Source of the DNA: Streptomyces griseomycini
Lineage (GTDB): Bacteria; Actinomycetota; Actinomycetes; Streptomycetales; Streptomycetaceae
Direction: 5' to 3'
NCBI RefSeq assembly: GCF_014203535.1
Contig: NZ_JACHJI010000011.1
Coordinates: 62,001 to 126,000 of the forward strand
DNA: 64,000 bases
Positions within the stretch are counted from its first letter, which is position 1. Each line of letters starts with the position of its first letter. A model generated the notes under the pieces. The model ran no database searches. It saw nothing but the letters and a program-made list of their open reading frames with translations, and was not told where the DNA came from. Position numbers and translations under genes: made by a program. Positions 57,245 to 64,000 of this stretch are shown here, in pieces.

Positions 57245-59860
57245 ATGGTGACAGCGGGAAGCGAATCGGTGCGGGAACTGCTGCCGATGGTGTTCGCCGC
57301 CCCCGGCGAGGCCCTGGCGAGGGCGGAAGAGGTACTGCGCGACCGTCCCCCGCCCCTGCACGCCTCCGTCGCCCACCAGGTGATCGGCATCTGGCAGCGG
57401 GACTTCGGCGACATGCGGCTCGCCCTGTCCCATCTGCGGCGGGCCCGGGACTGGGCGGCGCGCGCGGACTCGGCCGAGCGGGAGGCGGACGTCCTCGCCA
57501 CGCTCGGGGTCGCACTGGTGCACGCGGGGCGCACCCGGCAGGGCATGGACGCCCTGCGGCGGGGCGTCGAACGCGGAACCGGACACACCCGCGCGCGCGT
57601 GCTGTTCCGCCGGGGGTACGCGTGGTGGGTGCTGGGCCACCACCAGGACGCCCTGGAGGACGTACGGCGGGCGGTTCCCGTGCTGCGGCAGGCGGACGAC
57701 GTGATCTGGACGGCGCGTGCGCTGACCCTGCGGGCCACGGTGCACCTGGCGCTGGGCGCGGTGGAGCGGGCGGACGCCGACTTCACCGCGGCCGAGGCGC
57801 TGTGGGACACCACGGACCAGGAGCACGACAAGGCGGACGCCGTGGAGAGCCGGGGACTGGCCGCGTTCCGCTCGGGCGACGTCCCGGCGGCGCTGAGGCT
57901 GCTCGACGAGGCGGAGGAGCGGTACGCCAAGCTCGGCACCCCCACGTTCATGCTGAACATCCGGCGCTGCGAGGTGCTGATGGCCGCCGGGCTGGCCGCG
58001 GAGGCGCTCGCCGAGGCGGACGCGGCGATCAGGACGCTCGACGGGATCGGCGGACAGTCCACCCGCAAGGCCGAACTGCTGCTGGCCGCCGCGCGGGCCG
58101 CCCGGCTGGCGGACGATCCGCAGACGGCGATCGCGCGCGCGGCGCTCGCCGTGAAGCTGTTCGCGGGGCAGCGGCGCACCTGGTGGGAGACGCACGCGCG
58201 GCTGGTGCTGATCGGGGCCCGCCACGCGGCCGGGCGCGGTTCGGGCCGGCTGGTCGCGGACGCGGCGGCGGTGGCCGAGAAGCTGGTCGCGCTGGGCGCG
58301 CCCGCCGCCCCGGAGGCGTCCCTGCTCGCGGGCCGGATCGCGCTGGAGCTCGGCTGGACGGCGGACGCGGAGCGGCATCTGGCGGCCGCCGCGCGCAGCA
58401 GGCGCGGCGGTCCCCCGCTCGCGCGGATGACGGGCTGGGCGGCGCAGGCGCTGCGCGCGCAGGCCGCCGGGTCCGCGCGGGGGGTGCTGGAGGCCTGCCG
58501 GCGCGGCCTCGACGTGCTCGACGACCACCGGATGACGCTGGGCGCCTCGGAACTGCGGGCCCGCGCCACCGCGCAGGGCGCGGAGCTGGCCGCCCTCGCC
58601 CAGCGGGCCAGTCTGGTCTCGGGCGGGCCGCGGCGGCTGCTGGTGTGGAGCGAACGCTGGCGGGCCACCGCGCTGTCCGCGCCGCCCACCCGGCCGCCCG
58701 CCGACCCCGCGCTGCTCAGCGGCATGACCGCCTACCGGGAGATCGCCGCCCGCGCGGAGGAGGCCCGGATGGAGGGCAAGCCCGTACCGGCGCTGGAGCG
58801 GGAACAGCGGCGCCTGGAACGGGAGATCCGCTCCCGGACGCTGCACATGCGCGGCGAGGCCCCCGACGGCGGGGACCGCTTCGACGTCGGCCGGCTGCTC
58901 GACCGGCTGGGCGACAGCGACGACGGGCAGCTGGTGGAGCTCGCCGTGCTCGACGGGCGGGTGCAGGTGCTGCTGTGCGGGCGGGGGCGGGTGCGGCGGT
59001 TCGAGGCGGGACCGCTGGCCGCGGCGGAGACCGAGGCCGAGCACGTGCAGGCCGGGCTGCGGAGACTGGCGCACCCGGGGGCGGAGGCGCGGCTGCCGGT
59101 GGTGGAGGCCGCGGGCCGCCGCCTGGAGGAGCTGCTGCTGGGCCCGGCGGCGGCGCACCTGGGCGCCGGCCCGGTGGTGGTCGTGCCGCCGGGGCGGCTG
59201 CACCGGGTGCCGTGGGCGCTGCTGCCCTCGCTGCGGGAGCGGGTGCTGAGCGTGTCGCCGTCGGCGAGCAGCTGGCTGCGCGCGCGGGAGACCGCGCCGC
59301 CGCCCGGGGGCCGCCAGGTGCTGGTGCGCGGCCCGGGCCTGGCGACCGGCGGCGCGGAGGTGCCCGAACTGGCCGGCCGCTACGGCGGCGCGACCGTCCT
59401 GGAGCACGACGCCGCGACGGTGCCGCGCGTGCTGGCGGAGCTGGACGGGGCCGCGCTGGCGCACATCGCCGCGCACGGCGCGTTCCGCGCGGACGGCCCG
59501 CTGTTCTCCTCGCTGCGGATGGCCGACGGGCCGCTCATCGTGCACGACTTCGAGCGGCTGGACCGCAGCCCGTACCGGATCATCCTGTCCTGCTGCGACA
59601 CCGCCCGGTTCGCCACCGTCGGCGCCGACGAACTCCTCGGCCTGGTGACGGCGTTGCTGCCGCTGGGCACGGCGGGGGTGGTGGCGTGCAGCGCGCCCGT
59701 CAACGACGCCGCCGTGGTGCCGCTGATGATCGCGCTGCACGAGGGGGTCGGTGCCGGGCTGTCGCTCGCCCAGGCGCTGCGCGACGCCCGGGCCGCGCTG
59801 CCCGGTGACGCGCTGCACCAGGCCACCGGGTGGGCGTTCTCCGCGTTCGGGGCGGCCTGA
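57245..59860 (+). CDS. TPR-CHAT domain protein (caspase-like)
   Basis: 871 residues. About 30-560 is a TPR-type solenoid; about 590-871 a CHAT domain with His in IAAHGAFRADG and Cys in ILSCCDTA, the catalytic dyad. The ending (GVGAGLSLAQALRDAR to GWAFSAFG) is typical of CHAT proteins. The TPR part usually senses or holds the ligand. ATG 57245 has no ribosome site, so leaderless translation is possible. Divergent from the S8 protease with 121 bases between. Confidence 0.92.
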   Translation: MVTAGSESVRELLPMVFAAPGEALARAEEVLRDRPPPLHASVAHQVIGIWQRDFGDMRLALSHLRRARDWAARADSAEREADVLATLGVALVHAGRTRQGMDALRRGVERGTGHTRARVLFRRGYAWWVLGHHQDALEDVRRAVPVLRQADDVIWTARALTLRATVHLALGAVERADADFTAAEALWDTTDQEHDKADAVESRGLAAFRSGDVPAALRLLDEAEERYAKLGTPTFMLNIRRCEVLMAAGLAAEALAEADAAIRTLDGIGGQSTRKAELLLAAARAARLADDPQTAIARAALAVKLFAGQRRTWWETHARLVLIGARHAAGRGSGRLVADAAAVAEKLVALGAPAAPEASLLAGRIALELGWTADAERHLAAAARSRRGGPPLARMTGWAAQALRAQAAGSARGVLEACRRGLDVLDDHRMTLGASELRARATAQGAELAALAQRASLVSGGPRRLLVWSERWRATALSAPPTRPPADPALLSGMTAYREIAARAEEARMEGKPVPALEREQRRLEREIRSRTLHMRGEAPDGGDRFDVGRLLDRLGDSDDGQLVELAVLDGRVQVLLCGRGRVRRFEAGPLAAAETEAEHVQAGLRRLAHPGAEARLPVVEAAGRRLEELLLGPAAAHLGAGPVVVVPPGRLHRVPWALLPSLRERVLSVSPSASSWLRARETAPPPGGRQVLVRGPGLATGGAEVPELAGRYGGATVLEHDAATVPRVLAELDGAALAHIAAHGAFRADGPLFSSLRMADGPLIVHDFERLDRSPYRIILSCCDTARFATVGADELLGLVTALLPLGTAGVVACSAPVNDAAVVPLMIALHEGVGAGLSLAQALRDARAALPGDALHQATGWAFSAFGAA

Positions 59861-59876
59861 GCACCGCGCACGTGCT

Positions 59877-61721
59877 TCACGCCGGCTGTGCCTGCGGCAG
59901 TTCGGTGAGCGGTGCCAGGGCGGTGCGGTCGCTCGCGCCCAGGCGGGCGTAGGCGCCGTACAGGTGGTTGCCGACGGTACGGACCGACAGGGTGAGGCGT
60001 TCCGCGATCTGCCGGTTGCTCAGGCCCGCGGCGGCCAGGGCGACGATCTGCCGTTGCCGCGCGGTGAGTTCGCCCAGCGCCAGCCCCGCGAGCGCGGGGG
60101 TGCGGGCGCCCTGGCAGCGGCGGGCGAGCGCGACGGCGCGGGTGCGTGCGGTGCGGGCGGCGAGCGGATCGCGGTGGGCGCCCGCGGCCTGGGCGTGCGC
60201 CTCGGCGGCGAACAGCAGGAAGCCGCGCCTCCGGAGCTCCTCGGCCACCCGGTCCAGTGCGGGTCCGTCGGCGCGGGCGAGGGCGTCCGCGTGGTCGGCG
60301 AAGACGCCGGTGAGCCGGCCGGCGGCCCGTTCGGGGACGCCGAGGCGTACGGCGTCGTAGGGGTCGCCGCAGCAGGGGCCGCTGTCGCAAGGGCCGTCGC
60401 CGCAGGGGCCGGCGTGCGGCTCGGCCGGACCGGCCGAGCGGTCCTCGGCGCGGGCGAGTTCCGCGCGGCAGGACGGGTCGGCGGGAGCGGTGCACAGGCC
60501 CTCGCGGGCCCATGCGGCCGCTTCCCGCAGCTCGCCGCGCAGCCGCGCGTACCGGGCGCGCAGGGCCGCGTACCCGGCCGGGACCGGCACCCCCTCCGCC
60601 ACGAGCCGGTCCCCCACGGGCGCCGGGACCGCCGCCACGTCGGCCCGTTCGATCCGCCGGGTCAGCTCCGCCGACTCGGCGTCCAGGGCGGGGCCGTACT
60701 CCTCGGGCGCGCGGGCCAGCCGGCGGGCCCGCAGCCGGCTGGCGGCGGCCCGCAGGACCGGGCCGTGCAGGGGGTGGGCGAGGTGGACGCCACCGTGGTC
60801 GTCGACGCGGACCAGGCCCTCGCCCTCCAGTCGTTCCAGCGCGGTGAGGTCGAGATCCTCCGGGGCCGGTGACAGGGGTTCGGCGAAGGCGAGGCGGTCG
60901 AGCGTCTCGCGCTCCTCGGGACGGGCGCGGTCCAGGAGGCGGGCGGTGCGTTCGCGCACGATCGGGGTCAGCGGCACCGGACCCCGCCAGGCCCACGTGC
61001 CGGTGCCCGGGACGCGGGTGAGCCGTCCGTGCGCGCACACCGCGGCCAGGAGTTCACGCAGCAGCCGCAGGTCCCCGCCGCACAGGTGGTGCAGCCGGTT
61101 CACGGTGAGCGGCTCCAGGGTGCGGGGCTCGCCCGCCGCGAGCAGCCGCGCGGTCTCCTCCCGGGGCAGCGGGGGCAGCGCCAGGCGGGGCAGCAGTTCC
61201 CCGGTCCACAGCCGGGACACGGCGGCGGGCACCGGCTCGCCGTCGGTGACGACGACCAGCAGCCGGGTGCGTCCCTGCACGGCGAGCTGGTGGACCAGGG
61301 CGGCGGAGGCGTCGTCCAGCAGATGGGCGTCGTCGACCAGCAGCGTCCGTGTCCCGGACAGGAGGCGCAGCGCGCGGTGCAGGGTGACGGGCTCGGGCAG
61401 CAGGGGGGCGAAGGCGGCGAAGGGGAGGTCCCGGGTCTGCGGCGTCCCGGTGATCCGGGCGCAGTCGGTGCCCCGGACGGCCTCGGTGACGAGCCGGGTC
61501 TTGCCCCGGCCCGCCGGCCCGGTCACCACGAGGCCGCGCCGTACGCCGGTCAGCGACCGCCGCACCAGGTCGAGTTCGTCCTCCCGGCCGGTGAACGGCC
61601 AGGGCGAACGCAGGGTCGTCGTGTCCTTCTCGTGCGGCTCGTGCGGCTCGTACGGCTCGTACGGCCCGCTGGCATCCCGTCGCGATGTCGTCGTCACATG
61701 AACAGGAGCGCGGATGCTCAC
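59877..61721 (-). CDS. LAL-type LuxR transcriptional regulator
   Basis: 614 residues: N-terminal AAA/STAND ATPase with Walker A TGPAGRGKT and Walker B LLVDDAHLLDD, a helical middle, and a C-terminal LuxR helix-turn-helix (LTARQRQIVALAAAGLSNRQIAERL). Somewhat short for the family (often 900). Residues about 20-31 are a 4x3-residue repeat (EPY/EPH) from a 9-bp tandem repeat. GTG 61721, alternative GTG 61697. Convergent with the CHAT gene. Confidence 0.9.
   Translation of the reverse strand: MSIRAPVHVTTTSRRDASGPYEPYEPHEPHEKDTTTLRSPWPFTGREDELDLVRRSLTGVRRGLVVTGPAGRGKTRLVTEAVRGTDCARITGTPQTRDLPFAAFAPLLPEPVTLHRALRLLSGTRTLLVDDAHLLDDASAALVHQLAVQGRTRLLVVVTDGEPVPAAVSRLWTGELLPRLALPPLPREETARLLAAGEPRTLEPLTVNRLHHLCGGDLRLLRELLAAVCAHGRLTRVPGTGTWAWRGPVPLTPIVRERTARLLDRARPEERETLDRLAFAEPLSPAPEDLDLTALERLEGEGLVRVDDHGGVHLAHPLHGPVLRAAASRLRARRLARAPEEYGPALDAESAELTRRIERADVAAVPAPVGDRLVAEGVPVPAGYAALRARYARLRGELREAAAWAREGLCTAPADPSCRAELARAEDRSAGPAEPHAGPCGDGPCDSGPCCGDPYDAVRLGVPERAAGRLTGVFADHADALARADGPALDRVAEELRRRGFLLFAAEAHAQAAGAHRDPLAARTARTRAVALARRCQGARTPALAGLALGELTARQRQIVALAAAGLSNRQIAERLTLSVRTVGNHLYGAYARLGASDRTALAPLTELPQAQPA
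61631..61666. repeat. Four tandem 9-bp units in the LAL gene
   Basis: Units CGTGCGGCT, CGTGCGGCT, CGTACGGCT, CGTACGGCC. They encode the EPY/EPH repeat on the minus strand. In-frame slippage would change length only. Confidence 0.8.
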
Positions 61722-61793
61722 GCTTGATACAGGGTCACTTGAGTAGACCCCGACTCAGGCGTCCGGCCCCGGTGACACGGCAGTCTGGTGTCC

Positions 61794-62879
61794 ATGACCG
61801 CTCGCTACTGCTCGCTGCCGCCGCAGCCGGCCCCCGCGTTCGCGCCGGGCCTGGCCGCCGAGCGGCTCGGCGCGCTGGTCGGCGGGCGGCGGATGTGGGT
61901 CAACGGCACCGTCCTGCACTACTGCTTCTTCCACGGCGACACCGAGGGATCGGTCATCGCCGTCCCCGGGGCCGGGCGGACCCGCCGGGTCCCGTGGGGC
62001 GGTGCCGAGGAGCAGCAGGACGTGGTGCGCGAGTGCTTCGAGGAGTGGCGCGGCCTCGGGATCGGGCTGGCCTTCACCGAGGTCCGTGACCGTTCCGAGG
62101 CGGAGCTGCGCATAGGCTTCCAGCTCGGCGACGGCTCCTGGTCGGCCGTGGGCAGGGACGCGCTCCGGGTCGGCGTGCACGAGCGCACCATGAACTTCGG
62201 CTGGGACCTGACCGCACCGGGTGAACGCGCGACGGCCCTGCACCAGATCGGGCACGCGCTCGGGATGCTGCACGAGCACCAGAGCCCGTACGCCGGCATC
62301 CACTGGGACGACGAGGCCGTGTACGCCGAACTGGCCGGCCCCCCGAACCACTGGAGCCGGGACCGGACGTTCCACAACGTGCTGTGCAAGATCGACCCGG
62401 ACGAGGTGAACGGCTCCGTCTGGGACCCGCAGTCGATCATGCAGTACGCGTTCCCGCCGGGGCTGATCCTGGAGCCGGAGCAGTACCGCGGGGGCGTGCA
62501 CCCGCCCGGCACCCTGTCCCCGGCCGACAAGGAGTTCGTGCTCCGCTGGTACCCGCCGGCCGATCCGCCGCGGCCGCCCGCGCTGGTGCCGTTCCGCTCG
62601 GTGCCGCTGGGCCTGGGCCCGGGCGAGCAGGCCGACTTCCGCATCGATCCGCCGGAGACCCGCGACTACACGGTGGGCACCTTCGGCGACGGCGACACGG
62701 TCGTCGTGCTCTTCGAGGAACGGGACGGGGAGCCCCGCTTCCTCGCCGGTCACGACGACGGGGGAACCCCGCGCAACGCGACGATCGCGGCCCGGCTCGT
62801 CAAGGGCCGCCGCTATTACGTCCGTATCCGCCTGTACTCCGCCTGGGGTTCGGGCGAGACGGCGGTCATGTGCTGGTAG
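61794..62879 (+). CDS. Astacin/M12-like protein with altered active site
   Basis: 361 residues. The zinc motif reads His150-Gln-Ile-Gly-His154, then GMLHEH with His160 and Glu161; the Met-turn SIMQYAFP follows. The whole is the metzincin astacin layout except that the general-base Glu is Gln151, which should abolish ordinary peptidase activity. Zinc ligands are kept, so a binding protein is possible. A C-terminal beta domain of about 110 residues (pre-peptidase-like) follows. No signal peptide seen. ATG 61794, or GTG 61788. Divergent from the LAL regulator. Confidence 0.82.
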   Translation: MTARYCSLPPQPAPAFAPGLAAERLGALVGGRRMWVNGTVLHYCFFHGDTEGSVIAVPGAGRTRRVPWGGAEEQQDVVRECFEEWRGLGIGLAFTEVRDRSEAELRIGFQLGDGSWSAVGRDALRVGVHERTMNFGWDLTAPGERATALHQIGHALGMLHEHQSPYAGIHWDDEAVYAELAGPPNHWSRDRTFHNVLCKIDPDEVNGSVWDPQSIMQYAFPPGLILEPEQYRGGVHPPGTLSPADKEFVLRWYPPADPPRPPALVPFRSVPLGLGPGEQADFRIDPPETRDYTVGTFGDGDTVVVLFEERDGEPRFLAGHDDGGTPRNATIAARLVKGRRYYVRIRLYSAWGSGETAVMCW

Positions 62880-62940
62880 CGGCACGCACCGGCCGGTCGC
62901 ATGCGGACACCCGATCCACAGTCCGGCGCCGGGGGAGCGG

Positions 62941-62980
62941 CCGGGCGGCGTCACCTTCGGGGGAGGGTGACGCCGCCCGG
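62941..62980 (+). terminator. Hairpin terminator
   Basis: 15-bp perfect arms CCGGGCGGCGTCACC / GGTGACGCCGCCCGG, 10-base loop, 61 bases past the astacin-like gene. Confidence 0.85.
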
Positions 62981-63096
62981 CCCACGCCACGGCGTCACGG
63001 GCCGCCTCCGGCAGGCCCCGGCGGCTCGACGCCCCTCCGAGGGAACGGGGCGGCGAGCCGCACGCACGTCCCCGGACACCGGAACCGGTTCAACGG

Positions 63097-63134
63097 GAAG
63101 GGCCTTCACAGGATTCCTCCTGTGAAGGCCCTTC
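63097..63134 (-). terminator. Terminator of the tRNA-Pro gene
   Basis: 17-bp perfect arms (left GAAGGGCCTTCACAGGA) and a 4-base loop, 6 bases after the tRNA 3' end on its strand. Confidence 0.88.
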
Positions 63135-63140
63135 ACACCG

Positions 63141-63214
<74 letters not shown>

Positions 63215-63449
63215 GTGCGTTCCGCGCGGTGACCCGCGTGATCACGCAGGTCAACACTACCCCATGCGGGCGCACCGGGGCGCCGGTGGCCCCGCTCTCC
63301 GCGCTCGGCCGCCGGGTCGACGGCGGGGTGACGAAACCGGAGCGGTACCACACCACGTACGTCCCCTCCTCCCCGTCCGTTCCGCGACGTCGGCGACCGT
63401 CCGCCGCGCATCCTGCGGGTGTGCTCCTCGGGACGCGTGACGCGGACGT

Positions 63450-64000
63450 TCACCGAGACCGGCAGGACGGTGGGGCCTCCGTCGGCCGAGTACCGGATCG
63501 CTGGATCCCGTCCCGCCGGCCCGGCCGACAGGTGTGGTCTTCGGCGCTGGTTCGGGTGCCGGCCGAGCGGGGCCGGGCGCGCAGGGCGGGCAGCCGGGCG
63601 CAGTCCTCGGGTTCGGCCAGGCCCTCGTCCACGGCCAGGAGCGAAAGGAGCCGCACCGGACGTCCGGCCGTGGCCGCGGCCTCCAGTTTGTGGTGGCCGT
63701 CGAGGAGGAAGTGCGTCGGGCCCCAGTGCCGGTAGCGGTCGGCGGGCAGGCCGACAGCGGGTTCGCACACGTCCAGCGTCGACACCGCCACCGCCGTCGG
63801 GACCGTCCCCCGCTCCATGAGGCCGACGTACTCCTCGACGCGCTCCCTCGCGTTCCACGTCGGGGGAACCATGGGCACGACGAACTCGTAGAGGTGGGCG
63901 GACGCGTCGACCGCGGTCTCGAAGGTCCGGTAGTACGGCGTGTGCGGGTGCTCCGGGAGGCCCCAGAACTGGTCGAGCCCCCACGTGGCCACCTGCTCGC
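63450..64000 (-). CDS. Partial ParB/sulfiredoxin-like protein, runs off the window
   Basis: About 183 codons visible; the frame is open to the right edge (GTG 63992 is in frame but need not be the start). The clearest motif HFLLDGHHKLEAAATAGRPVRLL resembles the ParB/Srx-fold DGHHRxxAA nucleotide- or DNA-binding pattern. The last 45 residues are basic and of low complexity, so the real C-terminus may be altered. Between it and the tRNA (63215-63449) I see no gene. Confidence 0.6.
   Translation of the reverse strand, partial: EQVATWGLDQFWGLPEHPHTPYYRTFETAVDASAHLYEFVVPMVPPTWNARERVEEYVGLMERGTVPTAVAVSTLDVCEPAVGLPADRYRHWGPTHFLLDGHHKLEAAATAGRPVRLLSLLAVDEGLAEPEDCARLPALRARPRSAGTRTSAEDHTCRPGRRDGIQRSGTRPTEAPPSCRSR

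Overview
Organism and evidence. The window is very GC-rich (third codon positions nearly all G/C), uses GTG starts freely, and packs genes with ATGA/GTGA stop-start overlaps. Together with the families present (siderophore formyltransferase under iron boxes, tendamistat-type amylase inhibitor, xlnB-axeA pair, monomeric NADP-isocitrate dehydrogenase, SpoIIE-type phosphatase, LAL regulator, TPR-CHAT/subtilisin locus) this points to a Streptomyces chromosome, probably an arm or the edge of an arm.

Layout. (1) 1-9.1 kb: the end of a siderophore locus with two iron boxes; an ECF41 sigma factor divergent from its CxxC partner gene, with two matching ECF41-type promoters; then a patch of small and broken genes: amylase inhibitor, PfkB kinase, the 3' halves of two divergently oriented amylase genes joined at about 5.67 kb, an esterase tail, a helix-turn-helix remnant, and an NmrA-like oxidoreductase under a SoxR-type operator. 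(2) 9.2-34.5 kb: a large predicted conflict/signalling island. A 13-gene minus-strand operon (28.5 to 12.7 kb) encodes, in transcription order, a CHAT protease with an adaptor domain, a RING-variant-like Zn protein, an E1, a ubiquitin-like/E2 fusion carrying the same adaptor domain, a JAMM peptidase, an unknown protein, an FtsH-like AAA ATPase, a MoxR ATPase, small, coiled-coil, TPR and proline-rich partner proteins, and a beta-propeller/vWA protein. Facing its 3' end are four plus-strand genes: an unknown, a Zn metallopeptidase, a radical SAM enzyme and a 69-residue protein. Divergent from the operon's 5' end runs a plus-strand set: degenerate kinase with a membrane anchor, GTPase, GTPase-associated protein, and two membrane proteins. 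(3) 34.7-44 kb: SpoIIE phosphatase, xlnB-axeA xylan genes with near-identical CBM2 ends, flotillin fragment, Rv1733c-like and MreB-like proteins, two DksA/TraR zinc fingers, and a NarL-type two-component system. (4) 44-54.5 kb: SecDF, a MDR ABC exporter under a second SoxR-type operator and probably leaderless, YbhN-like protein, MscS channel, icd, and an N-formylglutamate amidohydrolase-like protein. (5) 54.5-64 kb: an ECF sigma / subtilisin / TPR-CHAT locus, a LAL regulator, an astacin-like protein with a Glu-to-Gln change in HExxH, tRNA-Pro(GGG) and a partial ParB-like gene.

How the island may work (inference). E1, Ubl-E2, RING-like protein and JAMM peptidase are the parts of a ubiquitin-like modification cycle. 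The shared N-terminal adaptor of the E2 and the CHAT protease suggests the two are brought together. The AAA ATPases, propeller/vWA and coiled-coil proteins look like a sensing or unfolding platform, and the divergent kinase/GTPase/membrane set a surface signalling arm. Related multi-gene NTPase systems have been predicted by comparative genomics; this combination looks functionally uncharacterised.
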